In this document: in pieces, positions 6,975-13,560 of the stretch
Position numbering within the stretch: position 1 is the stretch's first letter
Layout of the letters: each line of letters starts with the position of its first letter
Origin: UBA1181 sp045113275
GTDB lineage: Bacteria; Bacteroidota; Bacteroidia; Bacteroidales; Paludibacteraceae
Length of the DNA stretch: 14,948 nt
Reading direction: 5' to 3'
Assembly: GCA_045113275.1 (NCBI GenBank)
Contig: JBGUIU010000225.1
Coordinates: 1-14,948 of the forward strand
Program-made: the position numbers and the translations under genes
Notes under the pieces: model-generated
The model's input: the letters and a program-made list of their open reading frames with translations, nothing else
What the model was told of the DNA's origin: nothing
Databases searched by the model: none

Positions 6975-7910
6975 TTATCTGAACAACTTCTCCTGCCAGC
7001 CAATTTCTATCTCGTCATCGGAAAAATCGAAAGACAAGCCATGAACATCATCCCACGGACAACTGCACAGCCAACCGAACCGCTTGCCATCCCGATTGAA
7101 GAATATCGTTTGGAACTCAATAAGCGACATGAGAGAATCCATGTTTATATTTTTTTTGTTATATTTAGTCGGAACTTTTCCCCACCAGTCCTTCACATAA
7201 TCATAATTCTCAAGGTAATAGGTCATCAATGCATTGGGAAGCTCATCAAAGAAATCCTCTTTTTTCTCCAAATACGTCAGATAGTTCTTTCTCTGTTCTG
7301 GCGTGATTGCTTCACCTGGATAGGCATCTGCCACTACGGGAACCCAAACGCCTTCCTTCCCATTGATGTCCATCTTAACCCACTTCTTCCATGAAGCTTT
7401 TTCATAGACCATCTCACCGAACGCTTCATCGTTGACCAAGGCATAGTTCATCACAATCACCGCCCAGCCTTCATATATGCGGATCTTATCACCGGAGAGG
7501 ACGACTGTGATTGGATATCTATCCCATATAAATTCCGCAAGCCATCCGTAATTGCCATTTCGATCAATATACAAAGACCTACAATCGAAAGTATCCAACG
7601 AAGCATCCTCATTAACATTCTCAAGCTTCAACTCTTCATCTACAGGCCATATTCTATTAATTTCCTCATAGTGGTCCTTATAATAAGCAAGTTGAACAGC
7701 AGGGAATTCGTTTTCTAATTTTTGAAAACTATCAAAATATGATTTATATGCTTTACGCTGAGCATCAGTAATCTCCTCTTCTTTTGAGCATTTGACCATA
7801 AGGTCAATTGGATCTTCAAATCCGAAAAGAGTAAAATCTATTTTCTTTGTCCAATAGCCTTCTTTATTGTATTCCAAATCTCCGAATACAGGGTCGTTTA
7901 GTTTATCCAT
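6975..7910 (-). CDS. Probable immunity protein for the nuclease, two-domain
   Basis: This 311-residue soluble protein is made of two related halves. Residues 7-150 and 162-308 both run as D-x-x-FG, a beta-rich start, an IT-x-x-QR-x-x-Y helix (ITDAQRKAYKSY and ITPEQRKNYLTY), a YY helix, and an end of the form RDGxxGWL...WD. The second half ends WDDVHGLSFDFSDDEIEIG, close to the WDxEHGLxV pattern of DUF2004/DUF6985-type proteins, common in immunity loci. The first half lacks the full HGL motif. It has no signal peptide, as expected for protection from a cytoplasmic nuclease. It is the last gene of the operon, 16 bases after the nuclease. The cognate pairing is inferred from gene order, not shown. 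Confidence 0.7.
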   Translation of the reverse strand: MDKLNDPVFGDLEYNKEGYWTKKIDFTLFGFEDPIDLMVKCSKEEEITDAQRKAYKSYFDSFQKLENEFPAVQLAYYKDHYEEINRIWPVDEELKLENVNEDASLDTFDCRSLYIDRNGNYGWLAEFIWDRYPITVVLSGDKIRIYEGWAVIVMNYALVNDEAFGEMVYEKASWKKWVKMDINGKEGVWVPVVADAYPGEAITPEQRKNYLTYLEKKEDFFDELPNALMTYYLENYDYVKDWWGKVPTKYNKKNINMDSLMSLIEFQTIFFNRDGKRFGWLCSCPWDDVHGLSFDFSDDEIEIGWQEKLFR

Positions 7911-7913
7911 ATT

Positions 7914-7957
7914 ATTATTTTTTATTTTATTTTTTATTTCGTTTTTTATTTCCTTTC
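7914..7957 (-). repeat. A/T-rich short tandem repeats over the nuclease stop codon
   Basis: On the coding strand the motif aaataaaaaa recurs about every 11 bases through the end of the nuclease gene and up to the next ATG. It encodes the KKGNKKRNKK tail, includes the TAA stop at 7927-7929, and fills the spacer before the immunity gene. Slippage here could change the tail or the spacing. Confidence 0.5.
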
Positions 7958-8682
7958 TTAGGAGGTGTCATTTCATTAGAATCCGCTGAGAATTCAAAGC
8001 CATCCAGTTTGCCCTCTTTATGCAAACTCTTAAACATGTTAACACCACCATTATGGCTAATACATCCGTGAACAGCAGATGGTACTTTTTGCATGTTTCC
8101 TGTTTCGTCCATTTCATGCCATGTGTAACCGTTCTCTTCCATCCAGGCTTCAACCTCCTCTGGCGAACGCTTGGGATTTAGTTTGTCACCTAAAGCAGCA
8201 TTGGCGAGTTTAAAATTGTCATACCTACCATCATCCTTGCTGTTTTTAAGTATGTTAGTGCCATAAAGCTGCATATCCACTTTCACCTCACCCCTTGAAA
8301 CAACAGATAAATCCGGCACGCCATCTTCATTAAATGGAACACTTCCATCCCACGGAAGAGGTACGGGAACAAAACCTTCTTCTCCTTTGTGGTTTATGTT
8401 ATGTTTCGCTATAGCATCATTATAATAAGCAACGATTTCACACCATTGTTTTTTTTCTTCTTTTTTATATTTTCTGGCCTCTCGTGGTTTGGGTGGATTG
8501 ATATCCGTATTACCACCTTTGTGAGTGCCATTCAAATGCCAGTATGGAGGTGGATTATCACATTTCCTGGGATTTTTTATTATATTACCATCTTTATCCG
8601 TCCAATAACCATTACTTTGTGGGTAACGTTTAGGACCACTATATGGTTCTTCTCGTGTATATTCTGATGTTATTCTATCCAT
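7927..8682 (-). CDS. T6SS effector, HNH/ENDO VII-type nuclease (WHH-like)
   Basis: This 251-residue protein is a likely toxic DNase (a tRNase activity is also possible for related colicin-like domains). Residues 120-160 (DGVPDLSVVSRGEV, then DNFKLANAALG) and 186-213 (GYTWHEMDETGNMQKVPSAV, then HGCISHNGG) match the WHH polymorphic-toxin pattern: pDfs, a WH motif, MQ-x-VP and H-x4-H-x-GG. Candidate catalytic or metal residues are His189, His205 and His210. The usual second His of WHH is Glu190 here, a variant seen in some relatives as far as I recall. The N-terminal ~110 residues are Pro-, Lys- and Trp-rich and unassigned; the C-terminus is Lys-rich. It starts 5 bases after the PAAR-like gene and is followed by an immunity-like gene, so it looks like free-standing cargo rather than a PAAR fusion. 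Confidence 0.8.
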   Translation of the reverse strand: MDRITSEYTREEPYSGPKRYPQSNGYWTDKDGNIIKNPRKCDNPPPYWHLNGTHKGGNTDINPPKPREARKYKKEEKKQWCEIVAYYNDAIAKHNINHKGEEGFVPVPLPWDGSVPFNEDGVPDLSVVSRGEVKVDMQLYGTNILKNSKDDGRYDNFKLANAALGDKLNPKRSPEEVEAWMEENGYTWHEMDETGNMQKVPSAVHGCISHNGGVNMFKSLHKEGKLDGFEFSADSNEMTPPKKGNKKRNKK

Positions 8683-8687
8683 AAAAA

Positions 8688-9404
8688 TTATATTTTAGCC
8701 TTTACAACGAGGTCTTCAGTCTTATCTCTTTTTAAAAGAGAGCTGACATCCACACCAAAAGCGTAGGCTCTGCCATCAGAACCCACAGCACCAGTAGCAG
8801 TAACACTCCCCCCACTTGTTTTATTCGTGATGGTGAAGGTGACATTCTGTCCAGGATCTGCATCTTCTGTTTCTGCCATTAATGAGACAATACCATCATC
8901 AGGAACAGAACCGATCAAGCTACCATCAAAATCTATAAAATGTGACTCTTTGACAATCGGTTTTTTCTTATCCTCTTTCGATGGCACTTCATTTGTAGCC
9001 AAAGGATTCATGTCCGACTGATGTTCCACCTTAGCCACTTTAGGAAGAGGCACACCTGGTTTGGGGAACTGACCTGTCGTCTTGAATGATATGCACATAG
9101 GGCATCCCAAGGCACAAGTACCCTTGCTATTCTTTGTCAGGGGATTGGAAATTCTGTTGATTTTCATCCCGGTATAAGCCATATCCCACTTCGTGATGGC
9201 AGCAACACATGGTTTAGGCATGTTGGGTACCATGTTGCATGTACCAAACGCAGGAGATTGGAACGTAGGGCCCAGAGACATGGTGGTGGCCACTAAATTT
9301 CCATTGATGTACACATTCGTATTGTCCATCACATTTATCATAGCCGGAGCAACACCAAACATACACGTTGCCATCGCTCCCTTCACAACGAATTCCTCTT
9401 CCAT
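8688..9404 (-). CDS. DUF4280 PAAR-like spike-tip protein with beta-rich tail
   Basis: This 238-residue protein would sharpen the VgrG trimer and carry cargo. Residues 1-110 show the DUF4280 layout: VVKGAMATCMFG at the start, FGTCNMVPNMPKPC, then GTCALGCPMC, with Cys14, 56, 66, 97, 101 and 104 as possible metal ligands. A Pro/Lys-rich linker (about 112-150) leads to a beta-rich end (about 172-238: PGQNVTFTITNKTSGGSVTA, DGRAYAFGVDVSSL) that reads like an Ig-like or adhesin domain, not a toxin. I infer that this tail is a docking module for the nuclease encoded next. Its ATG overlaps the stop of the upstream gene by one base (TAATG), so the two are translationally coupled. Confidence 0.85.
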   Translation of the reverse strand: MEEEFVVKGAMATCMFGVAPAMINVMDNTNVYINGNLVATTMSLGPTFQSPAFGTCNMVPNMPKPCVAAITKWDMAYTGMKINRISNPLTKNSKGTCALGCPMCISFKTTGQFPKPGVPLPKVAKVEHQSDMNPLATNEVPSKEDKKKPIVKESHFIDFDGSLIGSVPDDGIVSLMAETEDADPGQNVTFTITNKTSGGSVTATGAVGSDGRAYAFGVDVSSLLKRDKTEDLVVKAKI

Positions 9405-10132
9405 TACTCTATTCTTTTTATGGTAATTTGTTTTGTAAAATAGCCGATGTGTTCCTCCTCGATCCTAGCCCATACAACAATCTGCTTTGGCATATCGTCG
9501 TCACCACGCGTATAATGTATGGTGGCATGTCCGCTCAGAAGATGTCCACTGCCTTCGTCGTGCACATCGTAGGTATCAAACAACCAAGATTCATTCTCTT
9601 TTTTAGGATGCTGGAAGGAGAAAATAGACAATCTTGTCCAAGCAGGGAAATCACGAATGACAAGAGATTGTCTCTCCTCTCCCATCTGCCAAAAGAGAAG
9701 TTTATAGAACATATTTTCTTTTAGAATTGAAAAAAGTTTTTCCTCTGATTTCAATCCAAGCTCATATTTATCAAGTTCCTTGTTTATGTAATAGTTGTAA
9801 TCATTTTTTTCAGACAACTCATTTCGCAACTTCAACCAACGATCCTTCACCGCTTGAAAATCGACCAGCTGTTCGGGAAGGAAATTTTCAGACACCTGCA
9901 TGGTCAACGGATAAAGTGCCTTTCCAAATGTCAGGACAATCTCATCAACATCCTCTACAGGCTCATTCTGAAGCATTTCATCAGAAGATCCTAAAAAAGT
10001 GAATAGATACCCTCTTCCCTTTTTATTTATCTGCAATGCCTCCTTTTTCTTGAACTCACTACACTCGCCATTAGCAAATGTAACCAAAGAAGTGAATTCG
10101 TATTTTAAAGATGATCCATCAAGTTGATTCAT
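9404..10132 (-). CDS. Unknown protein coupled to the PAAR-like gene, adaptor candidate
   Basis: I do not recognise this 242-residue soluble protein. It begins with beta-type segments (KYEFTSLVTFANGE, GYLFTFLG), has a central helical part (about 90-150, including YYINKELDKYELGLKSEEKL and ENMFYKLLFWQMGEE), and ends in a beta-type region with HATIHYTRGDDDMPKQIVVW. There is no signal peptide or membrane segment. It sits between the VgrG-side genes and the DUF4280 gene and is stop-start coupled to the latter. Gene order matches T6SS loading adaptors such as DUF4123 or DUF1795 (Eag) proteins, but it has no similarity to them that I can see. Base composition resembles the PAAR-like gene and not the AT-rich genes upstream, so these two probably travel together. 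The adaptor role is inference. Confidence 0.65.
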   Translation of the reverse strand: MNQLDGSSLKYEFTSLVTFANGECSEFKKKEALQINKKGRGYLFTFLGSSDEMLQNEPVEDVDEIVLTFGKALYPLTMQVSENFLPEQLVDFQAVKDRWLKLRNELSEKNDYNYYINKELDKYELGLKSEEKLFSILKENMFYKLLFWQMGEERQSLVIRDFPAWTRLSIFSFQHPKKENESWLFDTYDVHDEGSGHLLSGHATIHYTRGDDDMPKQIVVWARIEEEHIGYFTKQITIKRIE

Positions 10133-10152
10133 AACGTAACTTTTTTAAATAA

Positions 10153-11208
10153 TTACCTATCGAAGTACTCTATTTCATCAATAAAATGATTATGGTGGTC
10201 TCCATCGTAATTTTTATAAATTAATGTTCCTGCTCCATTGGGATCATCGATTGGATCCTGAAAGACTCTAATTTCTGTTTTTTCTAACTTAATAGACGTA
10301 TCACCAACATTCAAAAAGATGTCAAATAAATTATTGTATTTGCACACCTTGATTTTAAGCTCTCCCTTTTGAGTCCTATCTTCACCGTATGCCTCATCAA
10401 AAACATCAAGCATCTCTTCTTCGTTGAAGTACATGAAACAAGTATAATGAAAATCTTTTGTATTCCACACTGCTTTAATATTCTCCAATCTCGATGGCAT
10501 TTCAATTTCCTTATTATATTCAACAGTTGAGAGATAACGCTCGTGGTTTACAAACTTAGATCCAACCATAAGGCTGTTTGTCATCGTATCCTCGAATTCA
10601 AATTTCAACTCATAGTTGAATCTCTGAAGATACCTGTTTAACGAATTGGCGATGGAATTATTCTTTTTCATGTATATATACCATAATTCTTCTAAATCAG
10701 ATGCTTTAGAATATATGGCTTCAAAAAAATCTTCCACGTTTTGACAATACTTATCTTTATAGTCAAACGAACCATATATATACCTCAATATCGCATCATC
10801 CTCTTCCTCAAAAGCAGGGACTTCCCAATCCAGCAACAACTTACGATTATGTCCTTTCACATATAATTTTAATTTACCTCCAGGCAAGAAACATAAATCC
10901 AGATGATCAAACTCTTCATCTTTTTTGAATAGAGATAGTATTTCATCGTATGGCAAGAATGCAACCACACAATAGACTTTTCTATCAACGAAAGAGGCCC
11001 ATATTGCTTCAATAATTTTAGGAAGGCAATACTTATTATCCAACGAACCTGCGATTCCATTTATTCCTGATCCCATTCCGTTATGTATAAACGGATTGCC
11101 AAACGTTGCTGATAGTGCGCCTGATTCTCCTATAAAATCAGCGACCAAAACCCGTATGGGACTTAATATAGGTGCTGAACAAGACACCTCGTAATTATAT
11201 TTATCCAT
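10153..11208 (-). CDS. DUF2931-like protein with internal duplication
   Basis: This 351-residue protein has two parallel segments. Residues 62-94 (LPKIIEAIWASFVDRKVY, then CVVAFLPYDEILSLF) and 237-270 (MPSRLENIKAVWNTKDFHY, then TCFMYFNEEEMLDVF) share the pattern P-x-x-x-W-x-x-x-D-x-x-Y and a following helix, each followed by a beta-rich run ending in a short Lys/Glu strand. The first half matches what I know of DUF2931 proteins (LP, W-S, kfY, LP). Most DUF2931 proteins are lipoproteins, but this one has no signal peptide. It ends in a His-rich stretch (DGDHHNHF). It lies 65 bases after the DUF2235 gene, is AT-rich like it, and is probably its immunity or partner protein. A cytoplasmic site fits poorly with a periplasmic lipase target, which leaves the pairing open. 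Confidence 0.6.
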   Translation of the reverse strand: MDKYNYEVSCSAPILSPIRVLVADFIGESGALSATFGNPFIHNGMGSGINGIAGSLDNKYCLPKIIEAIWASFVDRKVYCVVAFLPYDEILSLFKKDEEFDHLDLCFLPGGKLKLYVKGHNRKLLLDWEVPAFEEEDDAILRYIYGSFDYKDKYCQNVEDFFEAIYSKASDLEELWYIYMKKNNSIANSLNRYLQRFNYELKFEFEDTMTNSLMVGSKFVNHERYLSTVEYNKEIEMPSRLENIKAVWNTKDFHYTCFMYFNEEEMLDVFDEAYGEDRTQKGELKIKVCKYNNLFDIFLNVGDTSIKLEKTEIRVFQDPIDDPNGAGTLIYKNYDGDHHNHFIDEIEYFDR

Positions 11209-11273
11209 TTATTCCTTGTATTTAAAAATTACCCTTTCTTTTACTATCCCTTTCATTACTGCCACTCTTCCGC

Positions 11274-13547
11274 TTATCCTTTGTTCCCCCCTTTAGTTCC
11301 CTTCTTATTACTTTCTGTTCCCTCCTTTTCTGTCCCTTTATGATCTTTAGTTGCTGCCTTAGTTTCTCCAGAAAGACTTGTATTTTCCCCTCTTACTTCC
11401 GTTTTACTCCCTTTATTCGAATCTAGGGTATTACTTCCTTCATTCGCTTGAATTCCTTCTTCGGAACTTTGCATTCCATCTCCAGCCATCGATTCATGTT
11501 TGCTATCAGATATCACATACCGACAGTAATATCCAAATACATTATCTCTAATTCGATTTTTTAAAGTGCGGACATCTGACATTTCAATTTTCATAAAAAA
11601 TTTTCTAATATCATTTATCTTATACTCCATTTCATCCTTATATAAATTTCTTACCTCATCATACGAAGCACGAGGGCGATAATCTAGACAATAAATACTT
11701 AAAAATCTTGTGAAATATTTCTTTTGTTTTTCAGAGTATATGCTATAAGTCTTTCCCTCCGCATTATAACAAATGTCATAATAGTCTGAGAACCTCCCCG
11801 AATCAACAACTGATTTAAAATCTTTTAGTTTATTAAATCTGTCATTTATTTTATCTTCATTACCATTACATGACTGCCAGAAAGAAGTATTTTCATATGC
11901 TACCTCATCTATTACCTTTTTGCCGTTTTTACCCATTTTTGACGTTTTAAAAGGAGCTTGGTATTGATCGGCATTAGAACTATTAAAATAATTTTTGCCA
12001 CAACAACTTATAGATTTTTCCTTCATTAAATCAAACGGAATAAGACTATAAAAAGTCGAAGAATTACCTCCTCCAATATCGCGATTACGTCCAGGAAGAA
12101 TAATATATGAATCACGTCCTTTCCCATACGATGAAATATCAGTCAACTTAAACTCAAATTCATCAGCCGCACAAATTTGAAAGACATTTTTTACTTCAAT
12201 TTTCTTATCTAATGACAACTCCTTGACATTGTCTCGTAAATCATAATCCAGTCCATAAGCGGAAATGGTATCAAACAAGCCCAAAAATTCAACAGAAACA
12301 TCAGGATTACTTACATATTTACCAAAACCGTCTTTCTCAAAACGCTCCAACAAGCTTATACTTAAGCTGTTTTCATCTTGCAAATATCTTTTTGCCTTTT
12401 CTTTTTTCTCATGCTTCTGATAAAGTTTAACTCCCAAACATTCTGCTGGACCAATTACTACTCCCCAACCACCCGGAATGATTGTTCCTAGTAATGCTCC
12501 CTTGAGCGTACTTTCCCCTAATAACATTTTTAAACCTTCTGGAGCAAGTGGAGGCAATATAGCCCCCGATACTGTATATGGAGTCACACCGTCTTTTATT
12601 ATAGACGCTATCGTAGCCGATGCGCCAGGCGTATAAACAGATTTTATCAAATCAACTCCTGTTTTTCCCATTTCAATAGGCACATATTTCGATAGTTTAT
12701 CATTAATGTTTTCATCTTCTGTCTTACAATTTTTCTTCTTCAAATTAGAACAAAAACATCTTGCTGAGGCAGCTCCTCTTCCACTTCCATAAACTATGAA
12801 CTTAAGCTTGAAACTATTTACATCTTCTTTTATATTATTTTCTTCAAAATATGCAAGAATTTGTTTGTTGATTTCAAAAACAGCTCTCTCAACCTTTGCC
12901 TTGATTCCAAAATCTCCGAAACCATACGTCGCACCAATCTCGTCATCACTACATACTGAAAAATAATCCACATCTGGCATCTTAGTATCACCCTTGTTTG
13001 CGTATTCAATCGGATCTTCAAAATCATTACCTGCCACCACATTATAAATTAAATCTCTAACATTTCTACGATCTAAACCCTTACCATGGAAGAATTTCAT
13101 CTGCTCACTATTACTTTTTTCAAATTCTTCGGCCGTTTTAATTTCTTCAGATCTGACTTTTCTCGGTTTCGTTCCCACACCTTCTATATAGATAGGGATT
13201 ACTTCCTTTTTATTTTCATTATTAAAACAAGAATATAATCTCGCAATGTTTGAATACCCATACGAATAACTAGCAGAATCAATCATCTTTTTTCTTAAGG
13301 CATGCCTTTTCAAACAAGAGATGGAATTATATAAAAGAGGTGGAAAAACCATAGATACAACATCCCACTTCAATCCAAAAATGAACTTAAACTCTTCATC
13401 AGTATATATTCTTCTATCGTCAACGTTGACTTTACTATTCAGAGTGCCATCAAAAAAAAGCACAAATGTCAACTCTACATCAAGAGGTTTTGATTTTCCC
13501 GTATTCGTATTGTCATTTACCTTACTAGGACTTTTCCCTTTTCCCAT
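11274..13547 (-). CDS. DUF2235 (Tle1-like) protein, altered catalytic residues
   Basis: This 757-residue protein has the marks of the T6SS DUF2235 phospholipase family: FVLFFDGTLN (28-37), IPIYIEGVGTKP (117-128), a nucleophile-elbow stretch YGSGRGAASAR (253-263), FLGLFDT (421-427), FQICAADE (456-463) and LPGRNRDIGGG (484-494). Family members have GFSRG and PGxHxDxGGGY; here the elbow is G-S-G-R-G, with Gly256 where the Ser should be, and Asn488 replaces the expected His. Only Asp426 of the Ser-Asp-His triad remains. Gln457 also replaces a His often found there. A hydrophobic Gly/Ala-rich region lies at about 323-370, and the last ~70 residues are low-complexity Lys/Gly/Glu/Thr. It follows vgrG with a strong Shine-Dalgarno sequence. 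It may be a catalytically dead relative kept for another role. Family assignment is firm, activity is not. Confidence 0.8.
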   Translation of the reverse strand: MGKGKSPSKVNDNTNTGKSKPLDVELTFVLFFDGTLNSKVNVDDRRIYTDEEFKFIFGLKWDVVSMVFPPLLYNSISCLKRHALRKKMIDSASYSYGYSNIARLYSCFNNENKKEVIPIYIEGVGTKPRKVRSEEIKTAEEFEKSNSEQMKFFHGKGLDRRNVRDLIYNVVAGNDFEDPIEYANKGDTKMPDVDYFSVCSDDEIGATYGFGDFGIKAKVERAVFEINKQILAYFEENNIKEDVNSFKLKFIVYGSGRGAASARCFCSNLKKKNCKTEDENINDKLSKYVPIEMGKTGVDLIKSVYTPGASATIASIIKDGVTPYTVSGAILPPLAPEGLKMLLGESTLKGALLGTIIPGGWGVVIGPAECLGVKLYQKHEKKEKAKRYLQDENSLSISLLERFEKDGFGKYVSNPDVSVEFLGLFDTISAYGLDYDLRDNVKELSLDKKIEVKNVFQICAADEFEFKLTDISSYGKGRDSYIILPGRNRDIGGGNSSTFYSLIPFDLMKEKSISCCGKNYFNSSNADQYQAPFKTSKMGKNGKKVIDEVAYENTSFWQSCNGNEDKINDRFNKLKDFKSVVDSGRFSDYYDICYNAEGKTYSIYSEKQKKYFTRFLSIYCLDYRPRASYDEVRNLYKDEMEYKINDIRKFFMKIEMSDVRTLKNRIRDNVFGYYCRYVISDSKHESMAGDGMQSSEEGIQANEGSNTLDSNKGSKTEVRGENTSLSGETKAATKDHKGTEKEGTESNKKGTKGGNKG

Positions 13548-13554
13548 ATCATCT

Positions 13555-13560
13555 CCTCCT
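13555..13560 (-). promoter_or_regulatory. Strong Shine-Dalgarno before the DUF2235 gene
   Basis: The coding strand reads AGGAGG, 7 bases before the ATG, and overlaps the TAG stop of vgrG. Such a full AGGAGG is unusual in Bacteroidota, where translation often lacks it. It fixes the start at 13547 and ties the gene to vgrG in one transcript. Confidence 0.6.

Noticed and set aside
6796..7044. Plus-strand frame between the convergent genes
   Set aside because: Runs into the antisense of the immunity-like gene and shows no protein-like pattern.
8389..8667. Plus-strand hydrophobic frame opposite the nuclease
   Set aside because: Its hydrophobicity is the usual antisense shadow of a charged protein.
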